Shown here: one piece after another, positions 45,179 to 56,710 of the stretch
Layout of the letters: each line of letters opens with the position of its first letter
How positions within the stretch are numbered: position 1 is the stretch's first letter
Assembly (NCBI RefSeq): GCF_905220565.1
Contig: NC_059408.1
Span: 15,128,508 to 15,192,507, forward strand
Direction of reading: 5' to 3'
Origin: Melitaea cinxia
Taxonomy: Eukaryota; Arthropoda; Insecta; Lepidoptera; Nymphalidae
Length of the DNA: 64,000 bases
Notes under the pieces: model-generated
Database searches by the model: none
Seen by the model: only the letters and a program-made list of their open reading frames with translations
What the model was told of the DNA's origin: nothing
Made by a program: the position numbers and the translations under genes

Positions 45179-45596
45179 CCTGATCAGCGGGTTCGGTTCG
45201 GTCCTTTTAAAAAACACGAATGTATATTTTTGAAAAAAACTGTTTAACAAAAAAAAAAAGCGAATTGATATAAATATGTATTAAAATAATTATTATAATA
45301 TTTATTTCCGTTTATTTTTTCCAATGTATTATTTATTTATGTTTTTACTTTAAATATTAATTATTTTTATTTATTTTTATGTTATTAATTAATTATTATT
45401 ATTAATTAAATTGTATTTATTAACTTCTAATGATTAACTACTAACTACTATTTCCTATTACTTACGACTGCTTCACTGTGTAGAAATGGACTCCCTGCTA
45501 GATTGTCCTGATAACTGTATATATACTAAGTGCGCTTAAAAACATTAATAGCGCGATTCAGGCTCAGTTTGCGTCATTTCTTTAAGGCCATCCTGA

Positions 45597-45840
45597 TCTG
45601 GACCGGACCAGGTCCTGATCCAGTATGCCTTACCATACTTGGTAAGATTTTACATCGGGCTAGCCTTGTCTGGACCGGACCTGGTCCTGATCCAGTATGC
45701 CTTACCATACTTGATTACATTTTACATCAGGCTATCCTTGTCTGGACCGGACCTGGTCCTGATCCACTATGCCTTACCATACTTGATTATATTTTATATC
45801 AGGCTATTCTTGTCTGGACCGGACCTGGTCCTGATAGAGC
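45597..45840 (+). repeat. 72-bp minisatellite inside K
   Basis: tctggaccggacc starts at 45597, 45669, 45741 and 45813, an exact 72-bp period (three full units and part of a fourth). Each unit has ggtcctgatccagtatgcct and taccatactt. Because 72 is divisible by three, two plus-strand frames stay open across it (151 and 103 codons). The periodic peptide WTGPGPDPVCLTILDYIL is more likely a by-product than a protein. Confidence 0.9.
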
Positions 45841-46030
45841 TTGCCGGATCAGGCATACCTTATTCTATCCTGATCCGGTCCAGATACATGATCTGGTTGA
45901 GCCTGACCTTTTTTCTACTCGGGTTAGTAGCCTCTTACGACACCCACTAGAAGAGAGGGGGTGTCTATATTCTTTACTGCCATGACCACACAGCATATTT
46001 ACAATTATGTTAGATATAATTATATTTTCA

Positions 46031-46354
46031 AGCCGCATTGGCGCAACGGCCACAGCCACGGATTGTGCCTGTTGCGCTGGCGGTTGCGGGTTCGATCCGC
46101 GCACATGACAAACATTTGTATTGGCCGTACAGGTATTTGCTGTGGTCTGGGTGTTTGTGCAGTCCTTGTGGGTTTCCTCACTGTGCCTCTGAGAGCACGT
46201 TAAGCCGTCGGTCTCGGTTGTTATCATGTATATCTGATAGCGACTATTACTCATCATTGGGAATATATCAGCCAGCTAATTTAAGCTCTGATCCTTCTCT
46301 TACACGGGGAAAGAAGCCTATGCCCAGTTGTGGGACATTACGGGCTGAAGCATC
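46031..46354 (+). mobile_element. C-family tRNA-derived SINE, full length with 9-bp TSD
   Basis: ATATTTTCA at 46022-46030 and 46355-46363. The head gccgcattggcgcaacggcc carries an A box and gcgggttcgatccg a B box, 40-50 bases apart, as in tRNA-derived SINEs. The body and tail end tatgcccagttgtgggacat plus tacgggctgaagc. This is the reference copy here (324 bp). From memory it resembles the Metulj SINEs of Heliconius; name not verified. Confidence 0.85.
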
Positions 46355-46363
46355 ATATTTTCA

Positions 46364-46869
46364 CGTAATATTATCTACTAAAACATTAGGAGAAAAATTT
46401 TGATGATTTATAACAAATGATTCTGCTTTAATTTGGAAAAAAAGTACACGTTACTTTTTCAAAGACCCGTAATTAAGCCCCTCTATTGAACCTTGTGCCT
46501 AAAATAAAATGTAGAGTCCCTCTTAATTGCCTGTAAAAATACGGTAACGTTAATATTATATTCAAATGAAATACATTAAGCGTAAGAAATTTAATTATAA
46601 AATGTATGTATATATTCGTGATAAATTTATATATAAATTTTAATAAATTTATGAAGGTATTTTCATCTTCTTGGAAACGGTTTTAAATAAGGAAAATAGT
46701 TAAGAAGTATATATAAATTTTATTATTACAAGAATTTTAATTGTAGCTAGTAAAAGAGAGCGCTTAATTATATTACCAGCAAAATACTTCGAATGACACA
46801 TGAGGTAATCACAACCTACACTATTTTAATTTAAAATACAGTCGGACTCTACCTGAGAAAGTACACTAC
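46364..46869. other. unannotated AT-rich stretch
   Basis: No supported gene. Confidence 0.3.
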
Positions 46870-47150
46870 AAAATCGGAATGGTTTTTTAAATATGCTTCA
46901 GAAGCACCTTCGAATCGTCATTTTACAAATTAAAATTTTTAATGATTTTTAAAAGTGAATTTATCACTGATTCGGAATGTAGATATTGCAGAGAAGAATG
47001 GGTAAGAAACTCCGCAGTTACTAGTTTTAAAATAATATATAAACTATGTTTTAGTCTAAATTAGTAATATTTTGCATGAAATACAGCGTCACTAAGTCCA
47101 CATATTTTTATCAACTATGTAATCCTGCACCGAATAATAAGCGTCAGCTA
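46870..47150 (-). mobile_element. G-family LINE 3' end, longest copy
   Basis: cttcgaatcgtcattttaca, gattcggaatgtagatattg, aaactccgcagttactagtt, tgcatgaaatacagcgtcac and taatcctgcaccgaataata in order. Confidence 0.6.
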
Positions 47151-47331
47151 TTAATTTCTTTTTAAATACAAACCTCAAATTTATTCCCAGACAATTTCAA
47201 AATCGTTTTCGGGATTTTTTTACGAATGCTAATACCATAACCCAAAAATGAGTCGTTTACTTTGCGCAGTCGGAAATTTGGAGTGACAGATTTGTTATTC
47301 CTTCTCGTGTTTTTACTGCAATTATTACGAG

Positions 47332-47556
47332 AGATTACCGTAGCTTATAGACGCCTGCAACCCCAGAAGCATCGCAAGCGCGTTGCCGACTCAATCCCCA
47401 ATCCCCCAAGGAGCTCTGGTCACCTTACTCACCAACAGGAACACAATATTGCTTGAAAGCAGTATTATTTAGCTGTGATCTTCTGTAACTTCGAGGTACT
47501 ACCTCAGCCGGGCTGCTCCATATTTTGAGCAGGAAATTCCTGCTGTGCCCTAACTT
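47332..47556 (-). mobile_element. H-family element lacking its A-rich 3' end
   Basis: gagattaccgtagcttatag to gcaggaaattcctgctgtgc plus cctaactta. Otherwise complete and well conserved. Confidence 0.75.
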
Positions 47557-47829
47557 AATTACATTATCCAGAAAGGAGATTCTGAAGCTACATAAACTGC
47601 ATAAATTCACCTATAAATGAGAAGTGTTCCTTCCCTTCTGCGCAACTCAACTACCATATGACGGTTATGTATCTTCCGGAACTTGTTCCGAATGCCGTAC
47701 AAGAGACAAATTTTAAAGACGAATTCAGCACATGGGAAACTCGAACTTTTCGAGACTTTTGGAACTGACATATAATATCAGATTGTAATAATACAATTAT
47801 AAGTACAAAGCGGAAGTATCGTTGTAGAA

Positions 47830-48165
47830 CTGGCTATAGGGTTTATATATGGTGTAGCGGTGCGTGTATCTTATTGTTATGTACGTGTATATTTATACCT
47901 ATAGGAATATTTAATAGTTTATTGTATATAATTTATTTGTATTATTTGTATCTTATTTTGTTTGATGTACATTTATTATACACCACCTACTTATTTCTTT
48001 TTTTCCTTAATCCTAACCATAAGGTTGCCAGGAAGAAATCGCTATCGAGCGATTACGCCGCCTCATTGTGCATTATACTTTTTTTTTCTTTACTATTCTG
48101 TATTAAATTACTCTATGTGGTGTACAATAAAGAATAAATAAATAAAATAAATAAATAAATAGTTA
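47830..48165 (+). mobile_element. LINE 3' untranslated end with (AAAT)n tail
   Basis: ggttgccaggaagaaatcgc, tatcgagcgattacgccgcc, gtggtgtacaataaagaata and a (AAAT)n run. Same scheme as 33513 and 40118. The 87-codon frame at 47874-48137 is Leu/Tyr/Ile-rich and not supported. Confidence 0.55.
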
Positions 48166-48711
48166 TTCAAGCGTATGTTTTCTCAAAAAAAACATATAGT
48201 AGGTATTTCCTGTTAGTTTATTATATAGAATATTGTTCAATTAATAATATATCTTTTACTTTAGTGCTGTACGGGTTGCCGCACATTCAGCAATGTGATT
48301 GTCTTTGCAAATGAATAACCTTCCTTAAATTAAGTTCTCTCTTACGAAATAGCTGTTCGCGCATACCTTTGACACGTGTACAGGCCTATTTATGTATATA
48401 CTTAAAATAATCTTAATAAACTTAGCGTTAGATCGACGTTGTGTTTGTTTTACTCATTGATCTTCACTCATATGGCGCCTCTCACTCATACAGTCATTCT
48501 GAACTATCAAACAATACAAGTACAGGTATATTATATAATACAAGTATATTATATATAGTCGAACAGTCTTTTTTGTATTTATCTCTTATGTACATGGGTA
48601 CCATTGTTTTTACTTCGAAAAATATTGGAATATTGTTAAGAATATTTGACGAACTCGTAATTTGAATACATCCATATTTATTACATTTCGATGCGAAAAT
48701 TTTATATAATA
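48166..48711. other. unannotated AT-rich stretch
   Basis: acaagtacaggtatattatataatacaagtatattatatat at 48517-48557 is a ~20-bp direct repeat. No gene. Confidence 0.3.
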
Positions 48712-48908
48712 CTAGCTGATACCGCAAACGTTGTTTTGCTATAAATGTTATTAACCCCCTTAACCCTTATAACATAGGGGTATGAATAATAGATGTTGGC
48801 CGATTCTCAGACCTACCGATATGCACATAAAATTTCATAAAAATCGGTCCAGCCGTTTCGGAGGAGTATGGTAACTAACACTGTGACACGAGAACGTTCT
48901 ATATTAGA
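48712..48908 (-). mobile_element. Helitron, non-autonomous (AACAACGTTTGCGG type)
   Basis: On the minus strand it starts TCTAATATAGAACGTTCTCG and ends caacgtttgcggtatcaGCTAG before T (the final bases here read atcagctagt). The middle matches 26254. 197 bp. Confidence 0.7.
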
Positions 48909-49475
48909 TTATATTTTATTCTTATTGAGAATCCTAATTAACCATAATAATTAATAATAATATTAAAATGCAAGAATCATTTTGTTGTTTTGTAATTATT
49001 ATAAGAACACAAATTATATTATTCACAGATAATTTTATTTTAATTGGATGAAGTGTAACGACTCAGAAAGGTAAATTTAACGAATAAAAAATTAATAGAC
49101 AAGTAAAGCGGCATTTCAAGTCAAGGACTCTACTGATAATTTTTCAACGACGCTTAACATTTTTAAATAGAATACTTTTATTTCAAGCGGTGTTAAAATA
49201 TTTTATATATTTTTATTATATTTGAAACCACGCTATCCACAATATAACACTGAAATAATTTACAGCATAATTAAAGCTTTTACGTCAAGTTTTTTTATCG
49301 ATTTATCTGTTTTAAACTTTTGTAATAATAACAAGTATAGGCACATACCGAATCTTAACCTATTATATTTTTATTGCTTAAGTTAGTCATTTTAATTTAT
49401 TAATATTTACGTGTTATTCATCTATGGTAAGCAGATAATTATTATAAAATATTAATTATCGCCATCTACCGGCAG
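48909..49475. other. AT-rich stretch, probably intron of the downstream gene
   Basis: No repeat recognised. It ends in tctaccggcag, a usable 3' splice site for the exon at 49476. No upstream exon was found with confidence. Confidence 0.35.
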
Positions 49476-51121
49476 GCGCGATCAAAACTACCTAAGAAGC
49501 GGCGACGAGTGTTACCTGTTGAACAGCCTCGAAGGAAACGCGACGCTGGCGCCTCCAATCGGAGGGTGAATGCAGTTAAACATCCCGTGGTTCTAAAGGA
49601 GTTACCCGGGAACAATAAGTTTGGTAAGTTTTCGTACTGGTTCCTTTCAGCAACGATAGATGGCGTACATATTTAAAGTGTAAATATTCTTTCAATATAT
49701 AAACGGCTGTATTCTATTGTATGCTATTGTATCGTAGTTTAAGCCTTAGTTTATAGAAATCTTTAAAAAAGAAATATATTTTATAATAATAATCTAACTT
49801 ATGCATGTTAAAATTATATTTTTTGATTTCCTTTTATACGTACAACTCTTTTGTTCTTCCTCTTAGTATTAGAAGTATTGTAATCATAATATTACTAGAT
49901 ATAGTTCATTTCACTGGTGTATAAAGTACAAATTATTTCACCAATATTATGTGGAATGCGTCAACGTACCCGTATTAAAAATTTAGGAAAAGAAGATAGT
50001 TTTTTATGTGGTTGTTAGTTGCTGAGTTGTTTCTAGTTTTGCCTAATTTTTTTTTACGTCTAAAATTATAGTTGCAAATTACCTTATTCATTTATTTTAT
50101 GACCAAAACTTGAACAACAAGATTGTTCGTGCTTGAAACAGTCAAAAGTGTATACATTATTTGATACTTATGAATTATTTATGAAGTTTTTTGTATTCAC
50201 GAAAATGTTTCGGACTTCTTATTGTTTTCTTTAGACACGAATTTATCCTTAATTATTTAAATTAAATTGGATTAACCATTGTTTCAGGCGTAAACGGTAT
50301 GAATATGATAAGTTTAGCTCTTCAAGGTCCGTCGAACGTGCTTCGTCCACCAGCGACCACTCTACCACTTCAAGCGAGAGCACCCATAGGTAAAATACCT
50401 AAACAACCCGTGATTGTCATATACTCCTCTCCTTGACACAAGATACCAGAGCCCATAATGAGACAAATCAATTTTTGAAACAAGTTATCATATAGAGATA
50501 TATATGTGATTTATTTCACAGTTTTGTATGTAATATCAATTTTCACAAAAACATATCGTGAATAAAGATTGCGACATTAAATTTTCCATATTTTTTCCAG
50601 TCGAGAGCCCGATTATCAACACGCAGTGCGGTGCTATATCACTGGCGTCTCTGCAACCACCTTTGATGACCGCCCCACCCTTGCAACCGAGACCCGCAAC
50701 CACTGGTTCCTTAGACCTGATGCTACCCTTGCAACCGAAACTATTACCCGGCTACAATTTACAATCATCATTTTTATCCAGTACCCTTTCAACCGTTCGT
50801 CCGCCAGATTTACCTAAAAGCGAAAAAAATAGTTTTTACAGACCAAGTGTTGGTGTTATAGTTGAAAAAGGCGAATCTCTTTCAGATTCCGCTAAAGACA
50901 ATGTAATTAATTCAGGTGGTAGTTGTGAAAATTTAGATAGAGATGTTGTACATAACTTAGAAGAAAACGATAATCATACTGTCGATGATAATGTAAATGA
51001 ATGTAGTAATACTGTAGATTCAAAAGATGAAATAAATTGTAATGTTTTAGATGCTAATACAGTTGAAACAAGTCTAAATTATAGTTCGAATGATAACAGT
51101 CCTAATAATAATTCTTATTAA
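49476..51121 (+). CDS. 3'-terminal exons of an unidentified host nuclear protein gene
   Basis: Three exons fit together in phase: 49476-49623, 50288-50389 and 50601-51121 (stop TAA 51119-51121). Donors are gtttg|GTAAGT and catag|GTAAAA; acceptors are ccggcAG, tttcAG and ttttccAG. Each of the two inner junctions splits a codon 1/2, so the frame is kept. The visible ~256 residues start with a basic block (KLPKKRRRV...RRKRD), a likely bipartite nuclear localisation signal. Next is a Pro/Leu-rich section with repeated LPLQ/PPLQP motifs, then an Asp/Asn/Ser-rich acidic tail to the C-terminus. No catalytic domain is seen. It is probably a chromatin or transcription-associated protein, but I do not recognise the family. 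The N-terminal exons lie upstream and were not found. Confidence 0.75.
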
Positions 51122-51610
51122 GTTCTTTATATTGTAAATAAATTAATCGATGTTACAAAATGTCTCAAATTAGATTAAAATTAAATTACAAATATAATAT
51201 TTTATCAAATAAAAAAAAACTCTCAAAAAATTAGTGTTCACGTTCATAAAATTTAATTACGATTGAAAGAAAATTTTACATAATGAAGTTATAAAAGTTT
51301 CTACCTAAATGGCTAAAAAATTAATCAATTTTCATCTCGACCAAAATAGTTAGTCGTTGTTAGTTTATAAAGAAATAAATTTTTGTATATTTTGTAAAAT
51401 GAAAGACGAAACAGTGATCATATTGTACAATTATGAATTGTAAATAAATTAGTCGTCGATATTTTCAAATATATAGATTATGAAACTTATGAAAATAAAT
51501 AATTCGATTGATGATCAACATAACTCTATAGACGTTTAAAATTTACTAAATTTATTAGAATTAACTTTAATGGAGTCTAAAATAAAGTTTCAATTGTTGT
51601 GATAAGATTT
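51122..51610 (+). terminator. 3' UTR and polyadenylation signals of the host gene
   Basis: AATAAA occurs 16 bases after the stop at 51137-51142, again in several runs, and at 51581-51586, where it is followed by a GT-rich stretch (caattgttgtgat). The last is the best cleavage candidate. Confidence 0.4.
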
Positions 51611-53204
51611 AACTTCTTTATTTTGATTATGTCTTGATTGAAATTCACATCATTCGACTGAGGATGAAGGCTTTATTTATAATTTGCAAGGATATGCGCA
51701 TGCAAATATGTAGCTTGTAATGTTTTTATTACATTTCAATATTATTGTTATTGTCACATATTAAATTGGGATAACACAGCAGATTTACTATCAAAACAAT
51801 TTGAAACCAAGTTGTAACTCATCAAGTAAATAGATCTTGTTAACACAATTTTATATTGTCAAAAGTGTTTTGTTGTTTTGTTTGGCTAAGGTTATATTTG
51901 CAGAGAGGTTTGTCCTGAATACTTTAATCAGTTTGTTTACATTTGGGTTATTCTGTCTATCTAATATACGAAATAAAATTCTTTTACTTATTAATCATTC
52001 ATGATTCAATAACATTTTCTCTGCTCTATTATATACGTGAATAAGAAAATCAAGTCCATCGAAGATTTTCTTTTGTTTTTCAGTTACCTTCTAGTATAAG
52101 CAATTCTTTAGCTATAAAAAACGTGCCCCTTGGGTACGAAGACGAAAGAAATTGAATTTTTCTTTGCCCGAGAAAAAAAAGGTTAAAATATAAAACAACT
52201 GAGTAAATGTGCCAAATAAGAGGTAAATATTCTAGTCAAAGTAAGTTAGGGTATAGAAAATCATGGCTGTTAAAACGTTCAGCTAGGGAAATAAGTTGGA
52301 CGTTAAATGTTATAAGATATGGCATTTATCTCGTGTTAAAGATATACGAAATGTAAATATAGAGGGACAAACAGAGAAAGGTATGAAAGAAATACATTAG
52401 AGAATGATAATGTAATTTAGTGTACCTCTGGAGATTTTCTTAAAGAATTTCGTCTGGATATTGTACTTCTTTTGTTTCATTTTCTTTGTAGACCTTTTGA
52501 TATACTATTAAGTGTTATTAGTCTGGTGTGTTACTAATAAATTCGTTGCGTTTCTTTAAATCTTATGTTATCATTGTTATTGTATTTAATTTAACTTATT
52601 TTACTGTATAAATTTAAGTAGTTTTAAGCCTTAATGTTTCTAACTAGTCTTGATTAATTTGAAGTAATTTTTTGTTAGCATTGCTAATCTTTGCTACTGT
52701 CATTGTAAAACCGTATACATACTTTGGGTTACTTTACAATGTATTACCAGCGTTGAGGTTTTTTTCCAGCTTAATACCATTATATTAGACCCCGGTGCGA
52801 TATTTTGACACTGTAACAGTAAACAATATTGATATATTTTACTGAGTTTTAAAGAAGCATTCTGTTCGACCAAAGCATAAGACTAAATACATAGTTTCTG
52901 TACTTACTCTTAGCAAAATCAATTTCCATGTTTTTATGAATTATAAATGCAAAGTCACATAATATATAGTCTCTTGTGGAGGCCCCAAAGCTATAGCCCG
53001 TTGATCTCTCCTAAATCCGGCCCTGAAAATGTTACAATTAGTTTTTTTTTTTACTCTTCATATCAGAATTATGAAGAAACTATGATGAAAGATGGCAACT
53101 AAACTTAACTTATATTTGATCTTCATTGTTGTAAAATGTAAATGTAATCCATGCTCTATAAGTGACTATCTCTATCAATAAGCATGGCTATGGATTATAA
53201 TTAA
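51611..53204. other. unannotated AT-rich stretch
   Basis: No supported gene. 52345-52400 (aagatatacgaaatgtaa, agagaaag) may be a decayed E element. Confidence 0.3.
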
Positions 53205-53352
53205 ACAAATTTATGGATTTTATCGGTGTTTATTAGCTTTTTTACATGCCCGACGTTTCGGATACTTTACAGCAACCATGCTCACGGTAGGACTGGTCTC
53301 CAATAAAACCTAATAAACCGTGATAAAATCGGAAAAAGTTGTTTCATTATAA
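53205..53352 (+). mobile_element. J-family short inverted-repeat element
   Basis: tggattttatcggtgtttat at the left and aataaaccgtgataaaatc at the right are inverted repeats. Between them: cgacgtttcggatactttac and agcaaccatgctcacggtag. About 148 bp, related to 31331 and 55275. Confidence 0.6.
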
Positions 53353-53639
53353 TGAGTGAAATTTGCATAAACATTAGAAAATATTATGGCTATGGATTTC
53401 AGATTTAAAAAATATTTTTCTATTGGTACAATTTTATTTGTAAAGATGAGTGTTCGCTGTGTTTGTGAAGCGACTGAGTTACTTGTATCTGATATTATCT
53501 AACGCTATCTGTTCTTTTATCTCACACATAGAGCGCTATGAGTGCACGGTCTAAAGCTTTTGAATGTTTTTGTAAACTAAAATTACTTACCAGTGTGACG
53601 TCTATCATGATATTTTGTATTATTGAAGATTATAAAATC
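53353..53639. other. unannotated stretch
   Basis: Nothing supported. Confidence 0.3.
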
Positions 53640-53760
53640 CTTCCTACTTCTTAAAGTCGTGCAAGGCAGTTACAGTAGTTGGTTACAATTCGGGTGGTCG
53701 TGGCTTCGATCCCGCTAATGACAAATATTTGCAATGATGTCCTCAGATGTTTCTCATAGT
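53640..53760 (+). mobile_element. tRNA-derived SINE, degenerate (C-like)
   Basis: gggtggtcgtggcttcgatc then ccgctaatgacaaatatttg corresponds to the B box and following bases of C (cacatgacaaacatttgta). The A-box side is decayed. Confidence 0.5.
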
Positions 53761-55274
53761 GTAAATGTTAATGTTTGTATTCCGTACATTTTCGACCCTG
53801 CACTTGACTAACTCTTACTAGGGGTCGTTGAATGTGACAAATTTATTCATTAATCATTTGAAATGTTTACTATCATAAGAAGTAGCAGAGTAAGCTTTGG
53901 AACGCAAATATAATGAACACTCATTTTGAAGTCTTCTCGAGTTTGATGGTTAATCAATTTTTTTATTGTAAAAATATTTTATTATTTAAATAAATAAATA
54001 AATAAATTAAAAACTATTGCAACGATTTTTATTTTTATTAAATAAATTTAAATTACCGCTAATACTATTAAACATCTTAGTAAAAAAACTTAAAAGTGCG
54101 ATTTTTTTTCAAGCGTAAATGTAAATGGCAATATGGTTTTAGATTCATATCAAAGTTTGGATTATTCGGAAACTAAGGTTGCACATAACACTGGGTATAC
54201 TCGTATTACCTAAGTTTGTAATGTACTCAATGTTAAGATATAAATTTTTATTATATTGTTTGATTTTTTGCTACCTTAACTTTCTTTTATTACTGTCGAG
54301 TTTTATTTTTTAATTTATTACATTATTATTCTTGTAAATGACATTATTTTGACTTTCGTTTAGTATGTATATCACCTTATGACGAAATAAATGTTTTCAT
54401 TTCATTTCACTAATTTAAGATCAGGATTTGTTTTACTACAAAAAAGTTGCATTTTTGCCTTTCAAATTTTGGTAGTCACTCTCAAAGACGCTGCGTCTGG
54501 ATAATCTGATAATAATCGTGTGAACAATGCTAAGGTTATGGTTGTAGGTTAATTTGGGAAGTATTTTCATATCAAATATTATGTGATTATTGAAAAAAAA
54601 AATTATGAAAACGAATTATTAATTTAAAATTATACATCAAAGCAATCTTATAATTGATCAAGAAAACTTAAGTGATTTTCAATATCATAATTATAGTTCT
54701 ATATTTAGAAATCAATTTTATACTAGAACAGTCGCTGACGTATCAGTGGGGATTCTCCGAATCTCATTCTAACATGTTACAGCGTAAAGAAATATCGAAA
54801 TATGTTTTTTTTTTTAAATTAAATACAAAATTTACGTATATTATGTCTTCTAATTTTATATTACTGTTATACTATATCTAAATCAACATTATTTAGCATC
54901 ATTAAAAACTGCCGTATGTCTCATATTTTGATCAACTACGTCCTTACCTTTACATTTATGTTTTTGAAATATCCAAAATTACTTCAAATATTGTTGTGGG
55001 ACATTCTATAACTACCATTTGTAATCGAAGCTTACTTAAAAATTGTAAATTAATATATAGGTGTTTATTAACTTGTAACGATCTCTTTGTAGGCTACGAT
55101 TCAAAGCACAAAGCGGCCTCAGAGGCGCGTAATTAAATTTCAGAGGACAGGGTCTAATCAATCGCTCACTAAAGACGAGCGCAGATATAAGACATACATT
55201 TTTATAGGCCATTATTTTTAATTTGAGTTTTTCTATACTTACGTAAATAATTAATAGTTAAATTTATATTTGCT
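53761..55274. other. unannotated AT-rich stretch
   Basis: (AAAT)n at 53988-54008. gacgaaataaatgttttcat at 54380 looks like a retroposon or gene 3' end. No gene supported. Confidence 0.3.
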
Positions 55275-55345
55275 TGGGTGTTTATTGTTTTGTTGATATC
55301 CCTATACTTCGGCAATGTTACAATCGTCATGATCACGGGGAGACA
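55275..55345 (+). mobile_element. J-family fragment, diverged
   Basis: tgtttattgttttgttgata, atacttcggcaatgttacaa and atgatcacggggagac follow the J order. Confidence 0.4.
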
Positions 55346-55789
55346 AACAAATATAGACATCTTCATAGTAATGTATATGTAATTATTCGGTAATAGCTTA
55401 CCATTTTTTACCCCACCCTAAACATAGCACACTTAAATCGATTAAGCTAACGTTCTACTCCTTTATGACACATTATTTTAGTACTAGGTGAATAATTTAT
55501 TGAAATATATATTATTGTCTACGAGTATAAGATGTGAATAAAAAGGTGTATGTATATGCAATCGAAATTGTCGTAGGAAGGTAAACCGTTCCGATTATTT
55601 TTATGGACGATGATCACGGTGTCGTGAAAAAGGTCGAAAGTGAAAGTGAAGACATTTATATTTTTTATCGTAACGCATTTTCGTTTCAATAAGTTTCAAA
55701 TCACAGCGATTCTAAAAAAGTTTCACTTCAAAAAGGCATTATAACAAACAAGAATCTGGACCAAGGGCATATATATATTACGGTATATA
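55346..55789. other. unannotated AT-rich stretch
   Basis: No supported gene. Confidence 0.3.
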
Positions 55790-55905
55790 TCAAATCAAAT
55801 CAAATCAAATAGTTTATTTAACTATAAAGATACACATTACATGAAAGAAACAGTGAATCCCACACTAGGCAATGCCTGTGTCGTGGGATTCAACAACTCA
55901 AATCA
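55790..55905 (-). mobile_element. LINE 3' end with (TTTGA)n tail
   Basis: On the minus strand the 3' end is aaataaactatttgatttga and further TTTGA units; upstream tgaatcccacgacacaggca and ttgcctagtgtggga form a small hairpin. Confidence 0.55.
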
Positions 55906-56464
55906 ATAATTACCAGGAGTAGTGCGGCTTAAGAAGATAATAAGTATATTTATAACTAACTATTGATAACTGAATTACAATAGAATATATTTAATTTGCG
56001 CGTGAATTGGTAAAACATACGAGTATCTATAGTGAGCCAGAACTAGAACTATATTGCTAGCAATGAGATTGACAGTTAAATTACAGAAATCTCAACACAA
56101 AAGTTACAAGTAAAAATAATTTGCAATGTTATTATATTACGGTATATATTACTTCATTGGGTAAATAAAAGAGAAACGCAAGCGTCGAAAGTGAACGACA
56201 GTCTTGTCGAAAGTCTGCGGTGGCTATAATCAATTGCGCAGTAAATATTGACTGTAACAGGAAACTGACCCAATAAGGCTAGCTGGGAAATTATTAAAGA
56301 ACAATATCCCCAGCCAATATTGACTCGGAGATAAATGACCGAAATCTTCATCTCGAGATTTTTTTTTTCGACGTGATTTATCAGATTGTTAATACCGTAC
56401 ATATACATCAATGAGTAGTTACGGGTAGGTAAGTTTAAGTTAGTGTTAGGACGACTATTTGTGG
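55906..56464. other. unannotated stretch
   Basis: The 107-codon minus-strand frame at 56154-56477 has no recognised domain and is judged chance. Confidence 0.3.
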
Positions 56465-56710
56465 AAATCAAAATCAATTAAAATTAAATTGTTCAAGTAG
56501 GATTTAAAATCACTTTGAATTGTAATTTTATAAATTAAAATTTGTAATAATTTTATTATAGCAAAAGTGAAGCTACCACCGATTCAGAATGGTGATTCTG
56601 CAGAGAAAAATCTGCAAGAAACTTCATAATTACTCAAAAAAAACTGCTATTTGAGAATATATTAGGACACGTAAACATGGTATTGCAATTATTAGCCTAA
56701 ATTTTACTTA
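56465..56710 (-). mobile_element. G-family LINE 3' end, diverged
   Basis: attgttcaagtaggatttaa, ccaccgattcagaatggtga and ttctgcagagaaaaatctgc. Confidence 0.6.

Larger units (their letters stand above)
45024..45923. mobile_element. K element: inverted-repeat, non-autonomous DNA transposon of unassigned family
   Basis: Left end CCCGAGTAGAAATTTTTT, right end TTTTTTCTACTCGGG: a 12-bp perfect terminal inverted repeat. TT flanks both sides, so the target duplication is 2 bp or ambiguous. Both subterminal regions carry ggaccggacc and gatcaggcat/gcctgatcagg words in both orientations. The centre (45240-45480) is extremely AT-rich. No transposase. The ends do not match the starts of Tc1/mariner (CAGT/CAGG), hAT or Helitron elements seen here. 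Confidence 0.65.
44763..45995 (-). mobile_element. A-family retroposon split by a 900-bp insertion, 11-bp TSD
   Basis: TATTTACAATT at 44752-44762 and 45996-46006 encloses one A element whose two parts, 44763-45023 and 45924-45995, join to the expected ~333 bp. The break falls in the conserved cccttagtcgcc word. So the A element inserted first and K later. Confidence 0.85.

Noticed and set aside
45530..45985. 151-codon protein with a WTGPGPDP repeat
   Set aside because: The frame is opened by the 72-bp minisatellite of element K, runs into an A element and has a second equally open frame.
45865..46403. 121- to 130-codon frames on both strands as genes
   Set aside because: They follow the C and A retroposons exactly; the same peptides recur at 12475 and 16591 because the repeats recur.
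56154..56477. 107-codon minus-strand frame
   Set aside because: No domain, no splice or promoter signals; length compatible with chance.
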